Assembly: GCF_000090795.2 (NCBI RefSeq)
Contig: NW_003546438.1
Span: 104,429 to 133,935 of the forward strand
Direction: 5' to 3'
DNA length: 29,507 nucleotides
Source of the DNA: Amphimedon queenslandica
Taxonomy: Eukaryota > Porifera > Demospongiae > Haplosclerida > Niphatidae
Part shown: piece after piece, positions 19,330 to 29,289 of the stretch
Position numbering within the stretch: position 1 is the stretch's first letter
Layout of the letters: each line of letters begins with the position of its first letter
Position numbers and translations under genes: made by a program
Notes under the pieces: model-generated
What the model saw: only the letters and a program-made list of their open reading frames with translations
What the model was told of the DNA's origin: nothing
The model's database searches: none

Positions 19330-22095
19330 TTGGTGCCAAACACTACTAAGCGTCCAAGAAGTACAATTAATGTGTTTAAATGTCCTAGTCCTGTAGTGAG
19401 TGAGTCAGATGATTATGTTGAACAATTTGAGTATGAGTCTACAGCACCCAGTGCATGGTCACCGCCAAATGAAGAGCAAGCCTCAGGAGATGGAGAAACC
19501 ACTCAGCCAGACAACGGGGTTGTTTGCTCAATGTACAGTTGTTCTTATAACACCTATTGCCCACTGTCCTCTGACTTAACAGCCACAAAGATAAGAAAAG
19601 GAAGACAAAATGGGTTCTTTGTGTTAAAGTTGGTTTGATGCACACAAATGGCTCACTTACTGTCTGAAAAGTATTGTATTTTCTTTCTTTTTTCGTTTCG
19701 CCTATACTCACAATTCTTCAAAATTGCATGGTATTTGACATCATTTATCTGTGGTGCAAAATAATTTCAATAACTGAAAAAAAGCCAAAGAGAAATTTTG
19801 ACTCCATGAACTTTGTCAACTTTAAATAGAAGCAACAACATCCAATAAACGTCAATCACAGCCATCAGTAACATGTCAACTGGGCCTGTATTTCAAACGT
19901 GATCAGCATAATCACAGGGAAATGCTATTGAAGCAGATGAGTGTACTCAGGTTCCTATTGCAGCAAGGCATTGCTGTTCATTGGCACACTGAAGCAGAAA
20001 GTAATCTATTTCAACTATTGTTAGAGAAATCATGACACATTTGTGAGCTTAGGAAATGGATTACTGACAGAAATTACTTATCATATGATATAATCAATGA
20101 TCACATTTAATTAATGGCACATCAAGTATTGAGAGGAATTATTGATAATGTTTGAAGTTCTCAGCGCTTTTCAAAAATGGCCAATGGAACTCGTGACATA
20201 TCCTCCAAGAAACAGTTATCTTTGCCTTTATGATGGCAGAGTGACTATGCTATACAGAGGACTTTATTGGACGTCGAGTCCACTTCCGCAGCTACACTAT
20301 TTTCTGCCCTAAAAGTTAGTTTAGTTCATTTAAATTTGCCTATGTCACTTTTATGTGGACAAGCATGTGATAGAGCAGCCAATATGTTAAGTTGCTTGAG
20401 TTGTGTGGCAAAGCATTTTAAAGGTGATTAGTCCAAAAGCACTAACAGTTCATTGCATGGTTTACTGTCTCAATTTATGTGTTTATGAGGTTTTAAGTCA
20501 TTGTATGTGTATGAAAGAAGCCGTTTCCATCACATCAGAGCTGATATCTATAATAACCGCAGCACCAAAGCACCTATCACTCTACAAGCATATACCAGTA
20601 GAAATATCACCTGGGAATCCTGAACTGAAACCACTTTGTCCTTCATGCTGGACTGTTCAACTGGTGCAATGGGATCAATTTTCATGTAATTAAGAAATAA
20701 TTTGTGAAGAGCAAGAAGTGTTATCTCGAGACTCTTGACCTGAATTATCTCGTAAAGCATGTGGTTTGTTCCCTTATGGATAAATTTAGTAGCTTTTTGT
20801 CTTGAAATTGCTCACTTGTTCTTTGCTTTCACTGAACAAGTATCCCTCAATTGACAAGAGAAGAATGTTAGTTCTCAAGATGATCTGAGATCAGTTGCAA
20901 TGGCCAAAAGTTTCTTCATTCATGAAAGATCTGATGAGTCGTTGTCAAACCTTTACAAAGAAGCAGTTGAAGAGGCAACAGTACTAATACAACCACCAAC
21001 ACTACCTCGCCGAACATATGTACTTAAGAGAATTGATTGTACAGATCTAAGTCACACATTTCAATACTCCTGTCAGGAAACTGTACTTTGAGGTTACTGA
21101 CATATTGAAAAATGAACTCGACAAAAGATTCAGCCAACTCTTAAGTAGTATTCTTCAAGAAATGGAGTGTTTAATGATAGATTCTATACTATATCCCAGT
21201 TGAGTTTGGGACAAGAAAAACTGGAGTAACTTTTTATAGGAAAGTAAGATAAGGATGAAACTTTCACATGTTCTTAGTCACCAAAGTCCATCAAGTCTGT
21301 GAACCTTGGGTCTCACAACCCTTAAGAACCCTGAAAACCATGTTCTCCCTATAAACCCAATGGCATACCAAAGCTAACTGCAATGATGTTTCATGATGTC
21401 ATACTTACATAAGCACATGTAGTGGAACGCCCAAACTCAATTCTTTTAAAAAAGCTAATAGAGCAAGATTTATTGATAATGATGACCTTTATAAAACTAC
21501 TTATTCTAGGTAGCTATTGTACTGCTTATCAGCAGCAGCAAGACTGTTTCAGGAGTGAAACAACACAGCTGCCATTTCTCTGTAAATGTCGTTATTTACG
21601 TCATTTTGTGACATACACACATTTTTTAAATTCCACGCAGCTGCTTGTACTTCTGGCCCAAACTGAATGGGGATATAGTAGAGCAATAGAAGGAAACACA
21701 ACATTTCAAATGCTTTTATTGAACTCTATCATTTACCTGTTTTGGATTCCACCAACTTAATAGCTCAATTACGGATGTTACCTGACCTAGTACAAGTGAT
21801 AAATTAAGAGAACGCACAAGTCTTCCGTATCAAAAGGTAACATCATTAAGCACTATTGTTAATATTATGATTAGCACTCCAGTCAATAAAGCAATGTTGT
21901 CTCAGATTGACACACCCTTAAAACATTTTATTACCATACTAATCTCAACTGCAACATCTGAGAGATCGTTCTCAACACTAAGGAGATTGAAAAATTATCT
22001 AAGGATTACTATGACACAAACTAGATTAAATATTATTGTGTTACTACATGTACACAAGGATGCAACTGATATCGTATATGACTTAGTGGGCGTAT
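19330..22095 (+). pseudogene. hAT B transposase, decayed
   Basis: The N-terminal frame (19330-19638) is Ser/Pro/acidic with CSMYSCSYNTYCPL, near the position of a TTF-type zinc finger, and KWFDAHKW follows in another frame. The core follows family order: LLKQMSVLRFLLQQGIAVHW (about 19927-19986), ESNLFQLLLEK, NYLSYDIIND, NGTRDISSKKQLS (about 20180-20220), SLLCGQACDRAANMLSCLS (about 20347-20400, second catalytic Asp region), ALTVHCMVYCLNLCVYE, PELKPLCPSCWTVQ (about 20618-20660), VAMAKSFFIHERSDESLSNL, FEVTDILKNELDKRFSQLL, and the C-terminal dimerisation domain TATSERSFSTLRRLKNYL (about 21950-22000) with LLHVHKDATD. There are many stops and frameshifts. The usual DxTRD catalytic Asp reads NGTRD, so the core is also mutated. 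About 21185-21425 shows no family similarity and may be a small insertion or intron. Confidence 0.85.
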
Positions 22096-22100
22096 CAAAG
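22082..22100 (+). repeat. 19-bp inverted repeat, left copy, bracketing the recombinase gene
   Basis: CTTAGTGGGCGTATCAAAG is matched perfectly in reverse complement at 23588-23606. Similarity stops abruptly inside both copies. The left copy begins where recognisable hAT B transposase coding ends. Confidence 0.85.
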
Positions 22101-22218
22101 AAGCCGCCAGTGTTACAAAGCTTAATGTATCACTGTGGTTCAGTAGTTGTCACATTGTGGTTTTGAGGTTAGCAGTAAAACAAGATTAAATTATTTATTA
22201 AATACATGAATAAATGAT

Positions 22219-23518
22219 TCAATAAATGTTTGTTTTGCTTTGAATGTCAAAATTGTTAATGTTAAATGTGCAATTGCTGATGAAGCATCCACTGAACATA
22301 TTGCTTTCATTCTCGTTTCCATCGTCATCATTGACATCAGCATCACATAGCGGTTGAGATGTTTCCAGTAACTGTTCATTTGTACTCTTTTCATATACTC
22401 TTCATGCCGTTAATGTTCAATGGCCGGACCTTTCTGGAATCAATTTCTCAGGTACGCTTTTCTTAAACACTGTCGTTACACCAAATGACCGAAGACAATG
22501 GTTTGTTTTATTGCCCTCAATACTCCCCAGCCACACACATATCCTTAACCATTGAAGATAACTTATTCTTTCCAATTGCAACAGAAGTAAACCAGGGCTT
22601 TCCTTTGACTATACTTGATAATGGGCGTACATAAAATTAAATTTTTTCTATAGCTTCTCTAGGAACTTTCTCAAAGTACTGGTCAAGTATATGAACATAA
22701 TCTCAAGAGCCTACCTCTGGAACTTCAATATGACACACAACTTTGTTACTACAATGCAATTGACCCATTCCTTGTCCGTGATTTTTTGACCCTTGTTCTG
22801 TGTATATGTAACATGCTCTTTTGTTGCCATCAGCTGTTGCAGTTTCACAAGTAAATTGAGAAAAACGAAGGAGGCAATATTCATTGCCTCCTCTCAAACA
22901 CAGATACGTGCCATTATAGAAAAAAACGCTATTTAGTAGTTGTTCAGTAGTCAAATTTAGTACATCGCATTGCCAAAGCTTGCTTCATCTTCATCTGTAA
23001 GAGCATTAGCATGCTTTGACTTTGTACCAATACCTTGTTGATGAAGTGTATGAAATTTGTAATCACAAACGTTATGAAATAACTCAAAACGACTGTCACT
23101 GAAAATATTAAATAGCAAAGAACGACCTTTATGTTGCCTCATTACATGTTGAAGACCAGCAGTCATTAAATAAATTGACTTATGAGTATATTCTTTGTCG
23201 TCCTCCTTGCGCGTTTCCATAACAAATAAAGACGAGACTTTACAGAGCTCCTTGTGTTTATCAGTTAGCAACATGTTGAGCATCCAGTTGATCTCAGAGG
23301 GGTAACTTCTTCTGTCTCTCTGTACCACTAGGAGAAATTATTGAGCACCCCCTTATTGTTTGCGGTAGTTTTTTTATGGTATTCCCCTTCATGGCTTCAA
23401 ATAGCTCTGAATCTCCAATGATAAAGTTAAATCTATCGTTACTTTGTCACGACAAAGAGAGTCGCTTCTTCTGCTCGGGTTCCTCCTGGTGTTCCTTCAA
23501 GTCCTTTACTCGAGCCAT
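22219..23518 (-). pseudogene. Crypton-like (DUF3504) tyrosine recombinase, decayed
   Basis: ATG at 23518 opens MARVKDLKEHQEEPEQKKR. After frame changes the typical animal Crypton/ZMYM-QRICH1 C-terminal module follows: LFVMETRKEDDKEYTHKSIY and SRFELFHNVCD (about 23085-23240), ALTDEDEASFG, TTEQLLNSVFFYNGTYLCLR (about 22895-22954), FYV-RPL-SIVKGKPWFTSVAIGKNKLSSMVK (split by frames, about 22530-22640), GNKTNHCLRSFGVTTVFKK with the H-x-x-R catalytic pair (about 22450-22510), IPERSGH (second His), and RVYEKSTNEQ holding the candidate nucleophilic Tyr (about 22370-22400). Stops at LSLS, after GEY, after SGH and after LTA show it is broken. Placed tail-to-tail with the hAT B transposase. The conserved R-H-R-Y order suggests an active integrase ancestor rather than a domesticated DUF3504 copy; that is inference. 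Confidence 0.82.
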
Positions 23519-23587
23519 CTTACTTTAAGTTGCTTGTGCGTGTTATGTTGTACCTTCTGCGCATGTGTAGCCTACATTGGGTGTGCC

Positions 23588-23606
23588 CTTTGATACGCCC
23601 ACTAAG
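23588..23606 (-). repeat. 19-bp inverted repeat, right copy
   Basis: Perfect reverse complement of 22082-22100, about 70 bp upstream of the recombinase start codon. It could be an end of an independently mobile cassette or a shared cis-element. Confidence 0.85.
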
Positions 23607-23616
23607 CATTACACAA

Positions 23617-23741
23617 TATGTTGATAACACCCCCTATGGGATACATTGCATTTTTATGACCTCGCCCTCAAGCCTGCGGCCCTCAGCCTCGGTCATACAA
23701 TTACAATATATCCCTAGCGGGGGTGTTATAACGTTTACATA
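23617..23741. mobile_element. Small palindromic MITE-like hairpin
   Basis: GATAACACCCCC and GGGATACATTG on the left are answered by CAATATATCCC and GGGGGTGTTATAAC on the right, and pairing continues inward (TATGACC with GGTCATA, GGCTGAGGGC-like centre). About 55-nt arms. TA occurs at both candidate outer edges (23617-23618, 23740-23741), weak evidence for a TA target duplication. Confidence 0.65.
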
Positions 23742-23893
23742 TAGACCTTTTAAAAGTAGCTAGGATTTTATCAGTGTGAATGAAAGGAGAAATTCTTTGG
23801 TGATTTAAAATAAAAGAATTAGTATTAATCACTTTAATAGTGATGCAATAATTGACCACTCCTCTATGAAGAATTAATGAGGCCATGAAATAT

Positions 23894-23918
23894 TTTTGGT
23901 GCGCTTTGTGCACCAAAA
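23894..23918. repeat. Subterminal hairpin of hAT B
   Basis: TTTTGGTGC (23894-23902) and GCACCAAAA (23910-23918) are perfectly complementary with a 7-nt loop, ~40 bp inside the right end of element B. Subterminal repeats in hAT elements are commonly transposase-binding sites; that role here is inference. Confidence 0.7.
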
Positions 23919-23957
23919 TTTTCAGCTCCATTTGTTATTTATCTTTCGCCGCCACTG

Positions 23958-25260
23958 ATGCCAGCTCATTATTTGTCATCTTTTTCCCAGAATGAAGTCA
24001 GTGAACAATTTGCAAAATTTGTTAGACAAGTTATTGTGAAACAGGTACAGCTGGCATTTTATTGTGGCATTATTGTTGATGGCACTGCTGATGTATCTCT
24101 TACAAAGCAGATAACTTTTGTCCTAAGGTGTGTCCATCATTCAGTTAAAAAAATAAATGGGAAATTGAAGAGCGGCTAGTGAGGAGTGAAGATTGTGAAA
24201 AAAGAAGGGAACAGACATTGCTGCACTCATTTTACAAGTTCTTAAAGATGCCACATAAACATTAAAAATTGTCATAGTCAAGGATATGATAACGGGGCAA
24301 ACATGTCAAGCATTTACAAGGGGTACAAGCTAGTACTCTACACAAAAACTCACAAACCACATACTCCTCTTGCTGTGCACACAGTTTAAATTTTCATGGC
24401 AGCAGCATCAAGTTTGGAAGTCAAAAATTTTTTTTCAAACATTCAAAATGTATATAACCTATTTAGTTCAAACCCAATGAAATAAAAAATATTATAAGAA
24501 ACAGCACATTTGTCATTGTAGAAACTATCAGACACTTGTTTAAGTGCGAGAATTCTAAAACTCTTCAAGGAATCAATGAAGTTAGCAAAATGCTTCAAAG
24601 CTTGACAATAAACTTAGATGACGCAGCTTTACTTAAATTACTTTTAGACAATATAGAATGTCTCAGCATCATTTATTATGAGAATCAAAAATGGTTACAG
24701 TAATTTCGGATTTGAAAGCAATTTTATGCAAAAGAGACAAAAAAGAGGCAAAAAGCAACCGAGTGTCACTCAGGAAGAGTATTACAAGGTGAATGATTTT
24801 TATGTGGCTATAGATTCAGTAATCGATCCCATTTTAAAACTATCAACACTGTTGGCAAAAAATTTTCATTTATTTGGATTGCTGGTGACGATAAAGATGC
24901 TGTGTGATGTAAACTACTAAAATAGGAAAACCTGAATTCCAATGCCATATTTGCACATGTACTATTCAATGAACTACGAGCCATGAGGAGGCTCACACAT
25001 AAATAGTTTATCATTTCTTAATGCAATATGGATCAGAAACTGTATTTTCTAAAGCATGTGTAGCACTCAGAATATTTACGTCCATTTCAGTAACAGTTTC
25101 GGTCATTTAGCAAGTTAAAGTTTGTAAAAAATAGTTTTTTACATACAGTGTCAGAGGAACTTTTATCAAGTTTAATGATTTTGGCATGGGAACGTCAACT
25201 TTAAGTTTTGATGAAAAAATTACTTCTTTTGCTAAGAAAAAGTTCAAAGAGCTGCATTTA
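23958..25260 (+). pseudogene. hAT A transposase, C-terminal part
   Basis: Resumes directly after hAT B: AHYLSSFSQNEVSEQFAKF, then CGIIVDGTADVSLTKQITFV (about 24055-24115) with the D-x-T-x-D catalytic Asp intact. A one-base-frame break follows, then LILQVLKDAT (about 24225-24255), QGYDNGANMSS-like (24275-24310), SLEVKNFFSNIQNVYNLFSS (about 24412-24470), LQGINEVSKMLQS, FMQKRQKRGKKQPSV (24725-24770), NDFYVAIDSVIDPIL, and decayed dimerisation-domain pieces FSKLKFVKN and LSSLMILAWE (25095-25190) ending in FDEKITSFAKKKFKE. Numerous stops. A 23-bp duplication (CAAAGAGCTGCA at about 25236 and 25269) lies at the end. Terminal repeat of A begins ~95 bp later. Confidence 0.82.
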
Positions 25261-25399
25261 CTGCATTTCAAAGAGCTGCACAAAATCATGATCATTGGTA
25301 TCAGAAAGGGGGGGAATTATTATATATGTAGGAGCCCCATCAAAGTTTTTGCCCTGGGCCTATTGGCAGCCCTGGTCATCCACTCAATACTATGATATA

Positions 25400-28300
25400 T
25401 CTTCATACTCATGAACAGCCCGTGGAGATGGTGTCATGACTTCTACATGTACATCCATTGACTGTTCCTCCTCAATATCTTCAAAAGGTGATCCTTTATT
25501 ACGAGAAGGTAGTTGTTAATCCTCCTCCTTTTCATGAAGACGATGACTTCCAGCAATGCTAGCTAGTTGTTGGAGAGGGAGTGGTGGTACATATAAGATG
25601 TCAGTCAACTTCCTCTTGAGCACGTGACAAATGACAATCAACAAGAGAATTTCTTGTTCACTTCATCAATGACCACTACATTGGAAGTGAGTCCTTGAGA
25701 CTTGTGGATAGTCACTGCACACACTAGCTTGAGTAGTAGTTGAATTTGTGAACATCAACCACCTGAAGAAGACCCGTTTCGTCTTATTGAAGTGATTGGT
25801 ACTGTTACGTTGTACATAGTTGGTCGTTAATAATGATCAAATTGTACCATCACAGCCACTGGTAGAGCAGGTTTGTCACTCAGATAACAGATAGCTTTAA
25901 TTGTTCCCATTCCTCCATTGACTAATCCCACGTTAACCCAGAAGTTGTTGGTAAGCATGATTCGTGCTGATTTTGAGAGCATCACAACTGGATCCAAAGC
26001 GCCAGCATCATCAGGAGATCCACTGCTTGCAATCATTCCTGTGTAAACTGCCTTGATCTCAGCAATAGGATGGCAACAATCCAATAATCTATTAATATTG
26101 TAGTCAGCAACATATTCAAACATTAGGAAGTCTCATAGCAATAACAAAGAAAAGTGATCAGTTATTCTGCATGGTGTCACTCCATGAGATGTTCCCAATC
26201 CTCTTCTTTTGTTTCAGCATTTCTGAGCCGAAGAAAATTGTCACCCAACCTGACTTGTTCAGGATCTTGTCCATCACTTGGGTCAGAGTGAAGGCTGTAG
26301 TAAATAGTCTATAAACTCTGTACCCTGGTCTGCAAGTTCTGAACTAGTCTGTGTGGTATAAGGAGGAAGTACAAGCACTGGAGGTACATCGCCAAGGTCT
26401 CCAAAGAGCACCCACAAAACAGTACTTGTGACTTTTGAAAAAAGGCTTGTCTCAACTTTCTATCAATCATCTCAAAAGTCTTCCTAGAAACCATTGACAT
26501 CTCATCAATGATTTTATGTTTGACACCTGTTCCTGGATGTTCAGTAGTTTGATACCTTCCATATCTTTGAAGTCACCACTTTCTGGTAGATGTAGGGGAC
26601 TCTGTAGTGTTCTTCCTTCCACAATAAATGCTGCCACTCCTGTTGGTGCTGCTACTTTAAGACTGGTACCCAGCAATAACGTAAACGGTTGATGAGATAT
26701 GATTTCCCTGTACCAGCTATCCCATTGACAAAGATGTGTAGTGGATCCTCATCAATTTGTTCAAAATGAGCCTTTTCTGTGTCATATACACTGTCTTCCT
26801 TGAAGATTATCTGTTGTAGCACTGGTAGTAAATGGAGTAAGTGTGGTTATCTGTTTCTCCTGTGCAATGAAACTAGCTGCTTCTTCAATGTTGGAATATG
26901 ATCTTGCCTCAGCTAACCCTCTTGTGTGTAGACATCAGGCTGGAGTCAACTGACACGTTCATTCATTCTTCCTGTGCACTCTGATGTTTATTCTGTTGTT
27001 GTTGATTGGCTTGTGAACTCTATCAATAAATAAAAAATCTAATCAACAATAAGAATTCAACAACAATTATTAATAACAACAGTAACATAAATGCAATACA
27101 CAAAATGCAAATCAATGAATCATACCTCTTCATCTTTGTCTCTGTTTAGCTGAAGTGCTGCTGTAATCTCAGTATATCCTCCTTAAGGGAATGAGGAATA
27201 TTTCCGAACTGAAGGAAATTAGCAATCACCTTAGTAAAAGAGTTGAAGCCAGTCTTTAACTCATTGATGTCTCTGAATGGTTTGTTTAGACTGACGGCAG
27301 TACTAATCATAGTTAGGGCCTGATCAATCTGGCGAACAGTATGGTTTGGGTTTGACTATCACTTCTTTACTCCTCTTCTTTTGTTCGGCACCCAATTCCT
27401 TAGGTATTGTGTACTGATGAGTGAAGTCCAATAGTAATTAACTTGAACTGTGAAGTAGTGGGACGTGATGTATAGTGATCCAACACAGAATGAGCTGTCA
27501 CCCCATCTCCCTCCTGCATAATGCCTTGAACTTCTTTAGAGCCAACAAGACTGATGTTGATGAGACTCCTTCTTGCCTTGTACATGGGGAGTTTTAGTAG
27601 AATGTGACAGGTTTCTTGTGCTGAAAAGTGCCTCTCTCCGAAGCAGTTGATGAGGAGCTTTTGGACAGTTTTGACTGATCTAGGCAATGTTAGCAAAAGT
27701 ATCCCTCAAAGACTGTGATCTAGTCTCACTCTTAGTGACATGTTTGGTGCAATACAGAACAAACCGGTTCCTTGATACAATGTACTGCAGTCCACAATAG
27801 CACACCAGGATGACAGTTGAATGGGATTGAAACTGTTAAGCAGCTATCATTAAGTGCAGCGAAAATTCAAGGCTCCTCCTTTGTGATCTTGATGGTGGTC
27901 ATCAAAACTGACACTCCTGCTTGCCGTTACATATACTCAAGCAGTAGGACTCTGAGCAGCTAGTGTGTCATTTATAAGTGACAATAAGATCATTAGGTCT
28001 TCCTAAGTATCATTTACTTGACAGTATGGCTTATTACAGCAGTGTGAATCATTCTTTGCTGGTGGAGTATCACTGACATCACTGCCATCAGGAGAAAATA
28101 AGGATTGATGGTAGACATGATCTTGTCAGCATACTCAGTGATCTGTTGTTTAGTTGACTCCACAAGATCAGGTGATGATGAGAGTAGATTCTCAAAATTA
28201 GGAGCATTGTGTAGCCAGCTAGTCCATGTACATGAGGACTGCGTTTATGTAGTCACTCAAACCTTATCCAGTAGTCTGTGGCTTTGAGGGCATTGACATA

Positions 28301-28565
28301 AAAAGCATCAAAAAAGTTCTGGATCCTCTAGTAGAAGAACCAATCAGCCAAAGCAGGGTTATTAATAACAGCTTTCACACGAGCCTTCTTATCCTCTAAA
28401 TCTTCAGGACATAAAAGGTTAGCTAACTCAAGCCACTGATGATCAGCAGCACTGTGAGTGAAAGCAGTCCCAGATTGTGTATTATGGCAATGAGATGGTT
28501 TTTCTCTCTAAACCAGTACTGCCTGGTACCAGCCGAGATGCAAGTGGTCCATATCTCCAGAAAGG
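25400..28565 (-). pseudogene. Helitron-type Rep/Pif1-like helicase, decayed
   Basis: Read from 28565 downward, the domains fall in Helitron order. Helitron_like_N/Rep: GTRQYWFREKNHLIAI (about 28530), then RSPHVHGLA (about 28223-28240), the HUH metal-binding pair, then IVSRNRFVLYCTKHVTKSE (about 27725-27780) where the first Rep Tyr of the YxxKY pattern is present and the second reads His. Linker: ERHFSAQETCHILLKLPMYK (27580-27640). Pif1 helicase: NGIAGTGKSYLINRL (Walker A, about 26690-26735), LKVAAPTGVAAF (about 26635-26665), SMVSRKTFEMIDRKL, FGDLGDVPPVLVLPP, GLVNGGMGTIKAICY (about 25890-25935) and TIHKSQGLTSN (motif VI, about 25690-25722). The tail LPLQQLASIAGSHRLHEKEED lies at 25520-25585. 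Frames change at least eight times. The gene ends beside hAT A. Helitron termini (CTRR hairpin end) were not found. Confidence 0.85.
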
Positions 28566-28569
28566 AAAG

Positions 28570-28965
28570 GATTTTATTTTACTCGCCACGCCCACGCACT
28601 AGTGCAATGGCAATTATAAGGACAATCAATGACAGTGCTATTATTATTCATATCTTCTGATGTAAATGTAGCACTGTATTACAACTTTGGCTATTAATAG
28701 AATACTAGTGGCGCTTCACTGTATAGTCAGTATTTTAGGCAAAGCATAAAGTAAGTGTATTAGGCAAGTTTGTATTGATAGGTAGCACAAACCTAGCTTC
28801 TAAGTAGTTCTGCAGTATCAACAGTAGAATGGTATAGAAAAAAATTTATACTACAACATACTAAAATACCAGCTGTGTCCCTAATTTGAAACAATTGAAA
28901 CATTAAAATAAACAAAAATGCATTTTAATGAAAATTAATTAATATTGTAATTTTTAAGATTTTAC
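28570..28965. other. Interval with no recognised feature
   Basis: AT-rich. Contains the short GC-rich stretch CGCCACGCCCACGCAC (about 28586-28601). No family-like reading frame on either strand, and I could not identify a start of the Rep-helicase gene further upstream. Confidence 0.45.
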
Positions 28966-28972
28966 TGTTGGA

Positions 28973-29285
28973 ATGAAGAAATACTCTGACAAATCTGTTA
29001 CTGCTCCTTGCTATCTTTGTGGGTCACTAGAGCATAGTATCACATATTTTGGTAAACTAAATGTCCTTTGTAGAGAAGCATAATGGTTTCCGACCTGATG
29101 GCAAAGCTCGAATTCGTAAAAGACATCAACTTAAAGCTAAATGGTATCACAGCAACCAGCAATATAGTCCTAAGTGGAAAACAGAGAGTCATAAATTAAT
29201 TAACAGCTGCATGTTCCCTAACTGTACACTGACATCTCAGTCTACAAAAATTAGTGTTGCTTCATTTATTCGCACCACTAGATGA
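28973..29285 (+). pseudogene. Unrecognised reading frame with CxxC motif, frameshifted
   Basis: ATG at 28973 opens MKKYSDKSVTAPCYLCGSLE, a CxxC pair with a nearby His (EHSI), and stops after NVLCREA. The overlapping frame from about 29061 continues VEKHNGFRPDGKARIRKRHQ, a basic stretch, and then CMFPNCT before stopping at 29285. Treating the two as one gene with a single frameshift would give a short Cys/His and basic protein, possibly zinc-binding. I do not recognise a family. It could also be chance. Confidence 0.3.
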
Positions 29286-29289
29286 AATA

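Larger units (their letters stand above)
19164..23965 (+). mobile_element. hAT transposon B, nested inside hAT A's transposase gene
   Basis: Ends are CACTGGCGGTGAAAGA (from 19172) and, in reverse complement, CAGTGGCGGCGAAAGA (to 23957). The 8 bp before the left end are ATGACAGC (19164-19171) and those after the right end ATGCCAGC (23958-23965): 7 of 8 identical, the expected hAT target duplication. Decisively, hAT A's reading frame continues across the site, ...ATRM before and AHYLSSFSQNE after. B spans ~4.8 kb and holds its own hAT transposase on + (19330-22095) and a Crypton-like tyrosine recombinase on - (22219-23518). Confidence 0.92.
17895..25382 (+). mobile_element. hAT transposon A, full-length, with 8-bp target duplication
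   Basis: GTCATCCA at 17895-17902 is repeated exactly at 25375-25382. Immediately inside, the left end reads CAGATCTGCCAATAGG (17903-17918) and the right end reads, in reverse complement, CAGGGCTGCCAATAGG (25359-25374): 14 of 16 match, with the CAG start typical of hAT elements, and GCCCTGGGC subterminal motifs on both sides. The element contains one hAT transposase gene of its own on + (18266-19163 and 23958-about 25260), interrupted by hAT element B. Removing B leaves an element of about 2.7 kb, a normal hAT size. Ends are well preserved although the gene is broken. Confidence 0.93.

Noticed and set aside
23530..23763. 77-codon plus-strand frame
   Set aside because: Covers the 19-bp inverted repeat and a palindromic element, opposite the recombinase upstream region.
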